This document shows, in pieces, positions 22,747 to 31,290 of a stretch of DNA of 64,000 bases (its first letter is position 1; each line of letters opens with the position of its first letter). A model generated the notes under the pieces. The model made no database searches. It was not told where the DNA came from and worked only from the letters and a program-made list of their open reading frames with translations. Source of the DNA: Pelomonas sp. Root1217 (GTDB lineage: Bacteria > Pseudomonadota > Gammaproteobacteria > Burkholderiales > Burkholderiaceae_C). A program made the position numbers and the translations under genes. The DNA is taken from positions 313,402 to 377,401 of the forward strand of contig NZ_LMDC01000012.1 in the NCBI RefSeq assembly GCF_001425705.1. Reading direction: 5' to 3'.

Positions 22747-24201
22747 TCAGGCCACTGCCTCAAAGTCGATGTGGCCTTGCCGGGGGTCGACGGCGACCAA
22801 ACGCACGCGCGTGGTGTCGCCCACATCGAGGCCTTCGAAGCCCCGCACGACCTTGCCTTCGACGAGCGGCTGGCGCAGGCGCACAAAGGTGCCCTTGGGC
22901 GCGACGCCCGTCACCACGGCCTCGAAGACCTCACCAATGCGCTGGTCGAGCAGGAAGGCGGCTGCAGCCTTGAGCACCTGGCGCTCGACCGCGTTGGCCT
23001 GACCTTGCTGCTCGGTGCAGTGCCGCGCGATGCCGTCGAGCGCCTCGACGGTGTACGGCGGCGGGTTGCCCGCGATTGCGGCCTTGACCAGTCGCTGCAT
23101 GACCAGATCGGGAAAGCGCCGATTGGGCGCCGTGGTGTGTGCGTAGTCGTGGACGGCGAGGCCAAAGTGCCCCTGTCCCGGCCTGTCCGGCGCGGCGGCC
23201 AGGTACTCGCCAGCGCCGAGCAGTTTGACGACCGCCAGCGACAGATCCGCGAAGCCGGTCGGATCGGCCTCGCGTTGTCCGGAGAGAAAGCGGTCGAGCG
23301 CGGCGGCGTCCGGCTGGTCCGGCAGGCGGCCGCCGTGCGACGCGGCGAGCGCCTCGATGCGATCCCAACGCTGCGGCGCCCGCAGGAAGCGGCGCAGCGA
23401 CGGAAAGCCATGCCCATCGAGAAACCTGGCAGTGGCTCCGTTCGCGGCAATCATGAGTTCAGCGATGAGGTCCTTCGCGCGGTTCTTCTGGTCGGCCCGC
23501 AGGTCGACCAGCCGGCCGTCGGCGAATACGGGGCGCGCCGACACGGTGGTCATGTTCAGGGCCCCATGCTCGTGGCGCCAGCGTGCCAGTCGTGACGCAA
23601 GCGCGTCGTGCAGGTGAAGCTGCTCCGCCAGGCGCGGCACCTTCGCGAGTTGCGGCAGCGGCGAAGACTCGTCCGCCAACCAAGCACTTACCGCTTCGTA
23701 GGCCAGCTTCGCGTGGTTGAGGACGACAGCTGCGTACAGCGATACTCCCGATACCGCGCCATCCTTCTCGACACGCATGTCAACCACCACGGCCAGACGC
23801 TCCTTGCCCTCGTGGAGCGAGCTCAAGTCGGTGGACAGCGCCTCTGGCAGCATCGGGTAGACCCCTGCGGCCGTATATACCGAGGTCGTGTTGTTCGCCG
23901 CATGCTCATCAAGCGCGCTGCCTGCAGGCACGAACGCCTCAACGTCGGCGATCGCGACGAGCAGTCGCAATGCTTCGTCCGGCAGCGATTCGGCCACGCT
24001 TAGCTGGTCGAGGTCGCGTGTGTCGTCGTTGTCGATAGAGAACCACGTGAGCGAACGCAAGTCGCGCACATCCCCATGGCGCTGCTGGCCGGCGCGACTG
24101 TTGTTCTGCGCCTCGGCGAGAGCCGCAGGCGAGAAGCGAAACTGGAAGCCACGTTGGCACATCGCTTCCTCGGCAAGGCGGCGCAGATCGTCAGCGGTCA
24201 T
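22747..24201 (-). CDS. RNB-domain exoribonuclease (RNase II/R family)
   Basis: 484 residues. The catalytic RNB core carries Ser-Ile-Asp-Asn-Asp-Asp-Thr-Arg-Asp-Leu-Asp-Gln at about 54-65, the acidic motif that binds two metal ions. A downstream segment Asp-Tyr-Ala-His-Thr-Thr-Ala-Pro-Asn-Arg-Arg-Phe-Pro-Asp contains the expected Tyr and Arg-Arg, and a C-terminal S1-like part closes it. Short N-terminal cold-shock domains of full RNase II/R are missing, so it is a compact single-chain 3'-5' exonuclease. No partner gene is evident. The start at 24201 has a weak ribosome binding site. Confidence 0.92.
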   Translation of the reverse strand: MTADDLRRLAEEAMCQRGFQFRFSPAALAEAQNNSRAGQQRHGDVRDLRSLTWFSIDNDDTRDLDQLSVAESLPDEALRLLVAIADVEAFVPAGSALDEHAANNTTSVYTAAGVYPMLPEALSTDLSSLHEGKERLAVVVDMRVEKDGAVSGVSLYAAVVLNHAKLAYEAVSAWLADESSPLPQLAKVPRLAEQLHLHDALASRLARWRHEHGALNMTTVSARPVFADGRLVDLRADQKNRAKDLIAELMIAANGATARFLDGHGFPSLRRFLRAPQRWDRIEALAASHGGRLPDQPDAAALDRFLSGQREADPTGFADLSLAVVKLLGAGEYLAAAPDRPGQGHFGLAVHDYAHTTAPNRRFPDLVMQRLVKAAIAGNPPPYTVEALDGIARHCTEQQGQANAVERQVLKAAAAFLLDQRIGEVFEAVVTGVAPKGTFVRLRQPLVEGKVVRGFEGLDVGDTTRVRLVAVDPRQGHIDFEAVA

Positions 24202-24606
24202 GCGGGACGGGGCAATCGTGGCAGGAGGGCAGGACGCTGGATTGCAATGGTGTCGTCGACTGTAGCGGTGGTGGCGATTTCAGCGGCAGGCGCGGCGCGG
24301 AACCGACCCCGCTGATCGCAGGCGGCGGACCGCTTTGCAGCGGTTGCCGTCACCGGCGGTCGGCAGGCCGCCAGCTGCGCCATATATGGCTTCTTTGCCG
24401 GTGTTCATATGGTGTTTCTCCGATCCGACGCTGCGAAGGGTGTCTCTGGACTAGCTGCCGCGGCACCTTCAGCTTCTCGAGGGCTTTGGATACTTCTTCG
24501 AGACCTTCTGTCGCCTATTCTCCTTGTCCGGAGGCAGAAGCCAGAAGCCAAAACCAGCTACCAGCTTGGCGCCCCTGCCGCGGAAAAAGTGGCGTTTGCT
24601 TTGGCC
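24202..24606. other. 405-base gap with no recognised gene
   Basis: Contains the promoter of the RNB gene and the end of the SLATT-like gene transcript. Plus-strand frames here are antisense-like. Nothing else seen. Confidence 0.35.
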
Positions 24607-25185
24607 CTACTTTGTCGAGGATGCCGGTGCTCCCGGCGGCCGCGACTCGGTGGTCCCGAGAATCGCCAGATGGCGCTTCTGAAGGGAATTCCCAACCTCT
24701 CGCAAGAAGGCCCTCGGGTCTTCACCGTTCCGCTCTAGAAATGCATAGCCGGTACGTTCAAGTTCGGCGGCGGCGGTTCGGTTGGCCTGCCACTTGCGCT
24801 GGAAGTCTCCGCTCGTCGAGACGGTCACAAGAAGCGCCGCTGAGACCGTCAGCAACGCAGCGATGTCACGCTTGAGCTTCTCTTCTGGAATGAATGATTC
24901 GACCTTGAGGACCAAACCAGCAAGCGCGCTGAGTACGGCGGCCCCCCAAGCGAAGCCCCAGTAGAGAGAGCTCCACAGGGCAGCAATTTGGCGGGTGTCC
25001 CGGTGGTTCTCAAGAATTGCCCGCGCCACAATCGCCGCGTCGACATCCGTTCGCTTGAGCATTGCCTCCATGGCATCGTCGAGGGCTCCACCTCGAAGCT
25101 GGTTGTCCATCTGATACAGGTAAACGGCTCCGCCAAATGCGACGATGGCGAGCAATGCGCCAACGAGTGTGTAGGTCCGCTTCAC
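24607..25185 (-). CDS. SLATT-like two-helix membrane protein
   Basis: 192 residues. One membrane helix near 5-25, a charged loop, then a pair near 75-95 and 110-122, followed by a basic and acidic helix (Phe-Gln-Arg-Lys-Trp-Gln-Ala-Asn-Arg-Thr-Ala-Ala-Ala-Glu-Leu-Glu) of the kind seen after the membrane pair in SLATT proteins. These are often effectors in nucleotide-signal defence systems. It lies 54 bp after the patatin gene on the same strand. The family call is by layout only. Confidence 0.45.
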   Translation of the reverse strand: MKRTYTLVGALLAIVAFGGAVYLYQMDNQLRGGALDDAMEAMLKRTDVDAAIVARAILENHRDTRQIAALWSSLYWGFAWGAAVLSALAGLVLKVESFIPEEKLKRDIAALLTVSAALLVTVSTSGDFQRKWQANRTAAAELERTGYAFLERNGEDPRAFLREVGNSLQKRHLAILGTTESRPPGAPASSTK

Positions 25186-25239
25186 TTGTGTCCTTTCGGT
25201 GCGCGGCTAAAAGCCGCAGAGAGGGGCTGGCAGTTGCTA

Positions 25240-27828
25240 CTACCTCGGGCGGCGGCGCCGGGGAAGATCAGGAGCAGGAACGGAGGCGGCGTCTGCGACC
25301 TGCTCAACCTTGTTCGAGGCCGCGACGAAGCGATAGTTTTCTTCGGCCTCAGCGATTTGTACCCTCGCACTCAACGCGCCACTGGCAGACAGGCACTGCA
25401 TCAAGACGGTGTCATCGGAGTGCAGGGCCCAGCCGAGCGGTAGAGGCGGAGATTGGGAAAGGTTCTTGCACTCCGCGCGCGCCTTGACGGCGTCAGCACC
25501 AGGGAGGTCGCCGGAGGCACGGATTCTCCATGTCGGACCGTACTGTCCGCCTGCTGACAGGCATTCATCCGTACGCAGCGAATTTCTTCCCTTGCAAAGC
25601 TGCCGCGTGAGCTCGCCAGCCAACGAGTAGTTGAAGAGCGCGCTGGGATACAGCCTGGTCAGGAGTTGCGGCTCCATAGCGTTCAGCTCGTGCGCAGCAT
25701 GACCCGCTCGGACCGCAAGGATGGTTTCTACCGGGCTGCTTACCCAACTGAGCCAGCGAGGGCGGAACAATGCTTCAAGTTCGTCGACCTCGAACCTGCA
25801 TCGTGGCCTGAACTTGGCTCGATCGAGGGCTTCGCGGACGTCGCTACTCGCGGTGGACTCCCATCCTGCAGGGTCGACGCATGCGGAAGTCGGGTCGTTG
25901 GAAAAGTGAAGCACGTGTGTGGCGACCTGGCTCCGTGCCTCGAATGCTGCATTGAATGTCCGCTTCCTTCTCTGTGGCTCGTTGGCGACGACGACCGCCG
26001 GCCTCGGCTCAGGAACGTGCTGGCCCAGTATGTTCAGTGCATACCTCGTCATGGTTAGGCCGCTGTTGTCGAAATAGCCACCGTCGACGAGCATGCCCAA
26101 TCGCGCGCTGCCAGGAATGGTCGGGAAACCTTCCGGCGTCTTGCCGTCGTTCATCTTCACGCGAATCCAGCGGGGCAGCGGCGCTTGGTCTGTGGCGAGG
26201 TAGTCGTGCACGTTCTCGAGGGACACCGCCACATCCGCCGTAGGCGAGAGAAACGGAAACCGGGCGCTCATCACCACTGAGTGCACGACGTTGGTCCGAA
26301 TGAGGTCGGACTGCCGCAAGAGTCCGTTGACGAACTTGCGGTCGCCTCCTGGCATGCCGAAGTTGGTGTTTCCCATCGGTGCGAACGCACCCATGAGGAC
26401 CTCGGTCGCGCCGAAGTACACCGTCGGCGGATGCTTCATCCTCTTGAAGCATAGATTGACCAATGGGCGAGCGAACAGATCTGCGTCGGCTCCTGCAATT
26501 TGTCGCCAGCGGTTCACTATCGTGGCTTCGAAGACGTCGTCACGGCGCGCTGAGAACCACAGAGGTCCGAAGAAGAGTCGAGGCGTGTCGAGAAACAGCA
26601 GTCCCGCGATGGCGGGTGACAGAAGGTCTGAGCTCAAGAACCTGTGGATGAGGCTGCGCCGCTCGATCAACGAATCCGTTGCCTCGACGGCCGCAAGCCA
26701 TGTGGCGATGCCAAGGCTGCCTCCGGAGACACCCGACATGGTGGCGATCCTGTCTTCGAAGTTGGGGATCGTCTCCTCGAGGTTGGCCAGGCCCATGGCG
26801 GTCCAATAGGCTGCGCGAATCCCGCCCCCCTCGGCGCTGACGAAGAACATTGCCGGCACGCCTTCGGATCGCTTGGAGTCCTGAACCGCGTCGTCTGCCT
26901 GGTCTTGAAGGGCTCTCACCAGACTACGCTGTACATGAACGCACTTTCCATCTGACTCGTATTTCTCCACCGTCGAGGCGGTTGCCTTTTTCAGCAGTGG
27001 GTTTTCGGCGTCGGCGAGGGGCTGATAGACGACATTCGCCACAACCAGCGCGAGCGGAACCAGCGCCGCCAGCCTGGGAGATGGTGTGCAGTAAGGGAGG
27101 GCGATGAACAGGGCCGCGAAGAGGCTTGAGAGCGTGCTGAGCCCGAGCAAGGTGACGAATATCGGGCCCAGGTTCATTGCGCTCTCAGGCGCGCCGATGA
27201 GCATGAATGCGCCGAACAGAAGCGGTGCAGACGCGAGTGCCACCACGCCGACAGCCAGGAACAGTCGCCTTGTTCTGAGTCGCTCGAGCCTTGCCGACCA
27301 AGCGAGCGGATCGCCCCATGCTCTCCGTAGCACCAAAGCCTTGAGGACCATGAAGCCGCAGATGCCGAGCAGGGCGGCAACAACAAGAGCCACAAAGCTT
27401 GATGCCCTCCATGCCACCAACAGGATCGGCAGAGAGGAAAGGACGAACGCCCACACGATGTGCAAGGTGGCCAATCCCCGAACATCCGCCGGTTGCGAGA
27501 CGCTTGCCGCAGATGAGTCGTTCTTAGGCGCCGCTTGCCCTTTGCCGCCGCGCCAGCTCAAGACCACCAGTGACGTCAGCAAGCAGGCAGAGAGTGTCGC
27601 GGCGAAAGCGAGGGCAACCGCCACCACCGTGCTCCAGCTGTACCACGCCGAGGCGGACATCTGCCAAGTGAGAGCTTGGCCCTGAGACGTCCCGAGAAAC
27701 ACGAAGAAGACCGCAGCGGAGGCCAACCATGGCCACAAAAGGACCGCGGGCCTCAGAACGCTTCTGAGCCATCTCCAGCGCTGCGCCAACCGTGGCCTAG
27801 CTGCATTGAGCGCATCTGCGATACCCAT
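25240..27828 (-). CDS. membrane-anchored patatin-like phospholipase
   Basis: 862 residues from ATG 27828 with GGGAGGCG upstream. The N-terminal ~270 residues hold several membrane helices. A patatin domain follows: the oxyanion loop Gly-Gly-Gly-Ile-Arg at about 331, the nucleophile elbow Gly-Val-Ser-Gly-Gly-Ser-Leu at about 364, and the catalytic Asp in Asp-Gly-Gly-Tyr-Phe-Asp at about 579, so the Ser-Asp dyad is intact. It hydrolyses membrane lipids by family. A SLATT-like gene follows on the same strand and an XRE regulator sits upstream, an arrangement seen in anti-phage modules. A defence role is inference; a nucleotide cyclase is not present. Confidence 0.82.
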   Translation of the reverse strand: MGIADALNAARPRLAQRWRWLRSVLRPAVLLWPWLASAAVFFVFLGTSQGQALTWQMSASAWYSWSTVVAVALAFAATLSACLLTSLVVLSWRGGKGQAAPKNDSSAASVSQPADVRGLATLHIVWAFVLSSLPILLVAWRASSFVALVVAALLGICGFMVLKALVLRRAWGDPLAWSARLERLRTRRLFLAVGVVALASAPLLFGAFMLIGAPESAMNLGPIFVTLLGLSTLSSLFAALFIALPYCTPSPRLAALVPLALVVANVVYQPLADAENPLLKKATASTVEKYESDGKCVHVQRSLVRALQDQADDAVQDSKRSEGVPAMFFVSAEGGGIRAAYWTAMGLANLEETIPNFEDRIATMSGVSGGSLGIATWLAAVEATDSLIERRSLIHRFLSSDLLSPAIAGLLFLDTPRLFFGPLWFSARRDDVFEATIVNRWRQIAGADADLFARPLVNLCFKRMKHPPTVYFGATEVLMGAFAPMGNTNFGMPGGDRKFVNGLLRQSDLIRTNVVHSVVMSARFPFLSPTADVAVSLENVHDYLATDQAPLPRWIRVKMNDGKTPEGFPTIPGSARLGMLVDGGYFDNSGLTMTRYALNILGQHVPEPRPAVVVANEPQRRKRTFNAAFEARSQVATHVLHFSNDPTSACVDPAGWESTASSDVREALDRAKFRPRCRFEVDELEALFRPRWLSWVSSPVETILAVRAGHAAHELNAMEPQLLTRLYPSALFNYSLAGELTRQLCKGRNSLRTDECLSAGGQYGPTWRIRASGDLPGADAVKARAECKNLSQSPPLPLGWALHSDDTVLMQCLSASGALSARVQIAEAEENYRFVAASNKVEQVADAASVPAPDLPRRRRPR

Positions 27829-27907
27829 GGAGCGCCTCCCGATGTTGTGGCGATCGATGGTGCTTGGTGTTGACCTGCCCAGCAAGGCCGGCACTCATCA
27901 GCATTGA

Positions 27908-27919
27908 TGAATGCATTCA
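27908..27919. promoter_or_regulatory. 12-bp palindrome upstream of the patatin gene
   Basis: TGAATGCATTCA is a perfect inverted repeat 80 bp before the start at 27828, in the 224-bp region between it and the XRE regulator gene. It could be a regulator site; no consensus known. Confidence 0.3.
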
Positions 27920-28052
27920 GTCGCGGCTGGGAAGCGTCCTGGCCCAACCCAGCACCTCATCGAGGTTCAGTTGGAGGCTCGCATAGGCCGGGGTCAGCTT
28001 TTTGGTCGGCACCAACAGTCACGCACGCGCAGCCGTGATGATTTGCAATGTG

Positions 28053-28319
28053 CTATCCGAGCCGCGGTGGCGTATTCGCCTCAAGTCGTTGTTCAAACTT
28101 CTCGATGAAGTCTCGAAGCGACATGCCGATCGCGCAGACCCAACTGCGTAGCTCAAGTACGTCCAAGCGTCGAACGCCGCGCTCCACGCGACTGATGTGC
28201 GTCTGCTCCCAGTCGAGTCGGTTTGCAAGCTCCACCTGAGTCAACCCGGCCTCGACGCGGAGTTCGACAAGCAGCTCCCGAAGTAGCGCGTGATCTTGAG
28301 TGTGGAGGTTTTTCTGCAT
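28053..28319 (-). CDS. XRE-family helix-turn-helix regulator
   Basis: 88 residues. A canonical HTH_3 with Gly-Leu-Thr-Gln-Val-Glu-Leu-Ala, Trp-Glu-Gln-Thr-His-Ile-Ser-Arg-Val-Glu-Arg-Gly and a C-terminal helix. There is no effector domain, so it is a small DNA-binding protein. A perfect inverted repeat lies 42 bp upstream in the divergent intergenic region, the likely operator. It may control both the 28448 gene and itself. Confidence 0.9.
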   Translation of the reverse strand: MQKNLHTQDHALLRELLVELRVEAGLTQVELANRLDWEQTHISRVERGVRRLDVLELRSWVCAIGMSLRDFIEKFEQRLEANTPPRLG

Positions 28320-28360
28320 CGGCCGTCACGGAGCGGCCGACACATTGATCGCTGTGGAAA

Positions 28361-28381
28361 AATAGACGAAAACAGTCTATT
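28361..28381. promoter_or_regulatory. perfect inverted repeat, candidate operator of the XRE regulator
   Basis: AATAGAC (28361-28367), seven bases, GTCTATT (28375-28381). It is 42 bp from the XRE start and 67 bp from the divergent start at 28448. Confidence 0.65.
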
Positions 28382-28447
28382 CTGTCGGTGCGTGGCCTCA
28401 CATTGCGCCCGCGGTGCGAGCGCCACCCACCCCATCAGGAGCAAGCG

Positions 28448-29053
28448 ATGAACATCTCCCAGATCAACGCCGAGTCTCGATTCGAGGTGCTCTGCCGCTC
28501 GTACGTCTGCGCGGTGTTCGAGGTGCTCGAGTTCCACATCCAGAGCGATGCTGGCGTTCAAGCCACGCAACTCTTCTGGGCGGTCGGCGTCCTGGCCGAC
28601 CACAAGTCTCACTACCTGGGCGCCTGGCACGTGCAAGACCCCAAAGACGCCGGGTGGCGCGCCATCGTCAGCGACCTTCAGGACCGCGGCGTCGAGCGGC
28701 TGCGCATCGTGATTGGCCCGGATCCCGTGGAGATCCGAGCCACGATGGCGCCTTGCTACCGTGACTGCGCTGTATTGCCGGCGTCTGCGGCACTTGCCCA
28801 TCCGTTGATCGAATCGACGCTGGCGGGCCATCGCCAGTACGTCGAGCGCGCCCTTGAGGTCGCTAATTCTTTGAGCCTGCACCTGAAGCGGGCCGCAGAT
28901 CGCCACGGCCCCTTCGCCGATGTGGCTGCCGCCGCAGCGCTGCTTCGTCTATCGGCCGACCGCTGCATCTGTCGCGACGGGCTGGATCCGTCTGTGCCCG
29001 TGCACGTCTGGCGCTCGACCGAGCCCATGGCGCCAACCGCGGCGGTCAACTGA
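28448..29053 (+). CDS. domesticated Mutator (IS256)-type transposase-like protein
   Basis: 201 residues from ATG 28448 (AGGAGCAAGCG upstream). The middle has the IS256 pattern: Phe-Trp-Ala-Val-Gly-Val, Tyr-Leu-Gly-Ala-Trp-His-Val-Gln-Asp, Trp-Arg-Ala-Ile-Val-Ser-Asp-Leu and Arg-Gly-Val-Glu-Arg-Leu-Arg-Ile-Val-Ile-Gly. The catalytic Asp positions are replaced: Tyr-Val-Cys-Ala-Val where Asp is expected, and Ile-Gly-Pro-Asp-Pro instead of Val-Ser-Asp-Gly. There are no terminal repeats. It therefore looks like a cut-down, inactive relative with a new role. It is followed 23 bp later by an ECF sigma gene. Confidence 0.6.
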   Translation: MNISQINAESRFEVLCRSYVCAVFEVLEFHIQSDAGVQATQLFWAVGVLADHKSHYLGAWHVQDPKDAGWRAIVSDLQDRGVERLRIVIGPDPVEIRATMAPCYRDCAVLPASAALAHPLIESTLAGHRQYVERALEVANSLSLHLKRAADRHGPFADVAAAAALLRLSADRCICRDGLDPSVPVHVWRSTEPMAPTAAVN

Positions 29054-29075
29054 CCGGCCTTCTTCGGGGCAGGCC

Positions 29076-29549
29076 GTGAACATCAAGAAGGCCCTCGCCA
29101 GCATTCGTGCTGCCCTGTTGCGCCGCGGGAACTCGGCGCAAGACGCCGAGGACCTGGTCCAGGAAGCCTGGGTGCGCTTAGCCGGATACCAGCGCGAGCA
29201 GGTCGTGGTGCAGCCCGAGGCCTTCATGATGCGCACCGCGCTGAACCTGTCCATCGACGCCCACCGCGCCCGGGCGACGCGTGGCGACGAAGTGCTCGTG
29301 GAGGAAGCGGTCATCATCGATCTCGCGCCCACGGCCGAGGATTCGATGCTCGCCAAGGAGCGCCTCGCGCGGCTCAGCGAGGGTCTCAGCCGGTTGAGCG
29401 AGACGAGTCGGGCCATCCTGTTGGCCCATCGCCTGGACGGCCTGACCTACGGCGAGATCGCGCGGGCGCAAGGCGTGAGCGTCACCACCGTGCATACGCA
29501 CATTGCCAAGGCCACCCTTCAGCTCACCAATTGGATGAAAGGCTGGTAG
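29076..29549 (+). CDS. ECF-type RNA polymerase sigma factor
   Basis: 157 residues from GTG 29076 (GGGGCAGG upstream). Sigma region 2 has Asp-Ala-Glu-Asp-Leu-Val-Gln-Glu-Ala-Trp-Val-Arg-Leu, and region 4 has Leu-Thr-Tyr-Gly-Glu-Ile-Ala, then Val-Thr-Thr-Val-His-Thr-His-Ile. The protein is FecI-like. No anti-sigma factor (FecR) follows, unlike the usual arrangement. It may be transcribed with the transposase-like gene under the XRE regulator. The FecR-like gene at 17994 is too far away to be its partner by position alone. Confidence 0.92.
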   Translation: MNIKKALASIRAALLRRGNSAQDAEDLVQEAWVRLAGYQREQVVVQPEAFMMRTALNLSIDAHRARATRGDEVLVEEAVIIDLAPTAEDSMLAKERLARLSEGLSRLSETSRAILLAHRLDGLTYGEIARAQGVSVTTVHTHIAKATLQLTNWMKGW

Positions 29550-29629
29550 CTGTGTCGTCAGACGGAGCGCCCGGCGAGCCAGGCCCCATGTGCAACTCGA
29601 TCTCAGCAACGTCTGAAGTCGGCCTCGGC

Positions 29630-30343
29630 CTAGTGCAGGTCAGCCACGGTGCCGCAGCACTTCTTGAACTTCTTCCCGCTACCGCACGGGCATGGTTCGT
29701 TGCGGCCCACCTTGGTCTGCATCGAGCGGGCCATCGTGCGTTCAGCGACAGCGCGCCTGAAGTGCAGCCAGTGCTCGTGCATGTCCAGAACGGCCTGCGG
29801 GATTTGCTGCGCCAACTCGGCCCGCATGGCCGGCGTCCTGGTCAGTTCGTCCTGATCTGCTCCGTACTCGTCTTCGCCGAGCAGGGCAATCGGTCTGAAC
29901 TGGGCTTGTCCTTGGGGTGTTGACAGCAAAGCCTGCCAGTCATTCCAGCAAAGCCTCATGCCCTGGACAAAGCCGTAGGCCCATCCCTCTGCGTCGTCAT
30001 ACTCCCGCTCGTCACCGGTGTAGGTGGCGATTGACCAACGAGGTGTGATCTCGTTCGGGTCAGCCTCCAACCCGGCAATGATGCCGTTGAAGTGGCGCAT
30101 GACCAGGCCGAGCACGTGGTTCAACCGCTCAATGGAATCCATCGGCGGCATCATCTCCGCGGTGCCCCAGATCTTGGGCAGCCACTGCCTGGGATGCAGC
30201 GTGATCGGACCAATCGCTATGGCGTGCAAAAAGCCATCCGCCATGTCCACGGTCATCCCTTCGTCCGTGTCCACCTCATAGAGCAGGAAGTGATCGAGCT
30301 CATCGAACTCGTCTTCGGACAACGGTGAAAAGGGGACGGGCAT
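29630..30343 (-). CDS. UPF0149 (YgfB/YecA-type) protein with C-terminal SEC-C zinc motif
   Basis: 237 residues from ATG 30343. The N-terminal helical domain has the UPF0149 pattern (Leu-His-Ala-Ile-Ala-Ile-Gly-Pro and Glu-Gly-Trp-Ala-Tyr-Gly-Phe). The end has [18 protein letters not shown], the SEC-C zinc-binding motif as in SecA. The longer reading from 30418 adds an implausible start. Role unknown; YecA homologues bind the ribosome or the Sec machinery. Confidence 0.92.
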   Translation of the reverse strand: MPVPFSPLSEDEFDELDHFLLYEVDTDEGMTVDMADGFLHAIAIGPITLHPRQWLPKIWGTAEMMPPMDSIERLNHVLGLVMRHFNGIIAGLEADPNEITPRWSIATYTGDEREYDDAEGWAYGFVQGMRLCWNDWQALLSTPQGQAQFRPIALLGEDEYGADQDELTRTPAMRAELAQQIPQAVLDMHEHWLHFRRAVAERTMARSMQTKVGRNEPCPCGSGKKFKKCCGTVADLH

Positions 30344-30545
30344 GACATGGGTCTGGGCTGCGAACACGCCCAAGATTCTCCCCGCAGTCACGCCGATGAG
30401 AGACCACGCTTGGATCACCTACGTCGTTGACCATGAGGGTGCAAGGGCAAGTTCTGTTGGCCGCTTGCGATCCGAATGTCGCCACTGCGGGGTACGGCCG
30501 GTCTTCTCATTCGCCATCGAATCCGGTGAACTTCGTGGCATCGAC

Positions 30546-30760
30546 CTAGTCGCGCAGAGGCACGCCTATGGCGAGAGTCAAAGCATCAGTGTTGTCGATG
30601 GAAATGTTGATCGTGCCTCGCTCTACCCGACCGAGGTCGCCATGAGGGACGCCGGCGTCGCCCGCGGCCCGACGAATAGCGTTTATCGGCGTGACTCTTC
30701 CCCGCCGCTCGACCCCGGCGCAGATATTCCCCCGGGGCGAGCTGGCCATCGAACCTGTGC
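30546..30760 (-). pseudogene. decayed XRE regulator gene
   Basis: The minus strand keeps an HTH tail: Leu-Gly-Arg-Val-Glu-Arg-Gly-Thr-Ile-Asn-Ile-Ser, then Leu-Ala-Ile-Gly-Val-Pro-Leu-Arg-Asp, as in many XRE proteins. The preceding helices are scrambled (Asn-Ile-Cys-Ala near 30730 survives) and no proper start is present, so it is a remnant. Confidence 0.4.
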
Positions 30761-31290
30761 CGGGCGGCCATGCTGGCCTGCGCATGTTGGCGGTTGACGG
30801 ACGGACCTCCGGCAGGTCGGTTTTAGGCGAGCGTCGCGGTGGTGCGAGGCGAAGGCGTTCGGTCCGGTATTGCCAGAGGGGGGCACGTCCATCTTGAAGG
30901 TCGCCTGCCGTACGGCGGCTCCCTGCCGACGTAAGCGAGGTCATTTGCAGACGTTTTTGCAACCAGATGAAACGGCGATTCTGCTCTGTTAGAGGGGCAG
31001 GACCGGCGGACGTTTGAGGCCCCGAAGTTTTCGCGTTGCGAGTTCAGTGATTTCCCGAGCGCACCTTGAGCGCCATCGGAATGCTGCTGCCAACGTTCGG
31101 CTTTCGATCCCTCAAGTGCCATCTGACGGCTGGTTGAGTGGTCTGCCGAGCCCTCGGGAACCGGTGGTGACGTGAATCAGCGCATCTGGACAGTTAGCCG
31201 TCCAAGGCCTGCAATCACCGCCGTGGTCATGACGCCGCGGATCCGCTGATCGAGCGGCGCTGTGTGCGTGTTATGGCCAGGGGAACTGAC
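30761..31290. other. 530-base gap before the mobilisation genes
   Basis: No frame looks like a protein. It should contain the promoter and possibly the transfer origin of the mobilisation module. An origin could not be recognised. CCAGGGGAACTGAC at the end is the ribosome binding site of the next gene. Confidence 0.35.

Noticed and set aside
30342..30797. plus-strand frame of 151 codons
   Set aside because: It overlaps the decayed XRE gene on the other strand and has no ribosome binding site.
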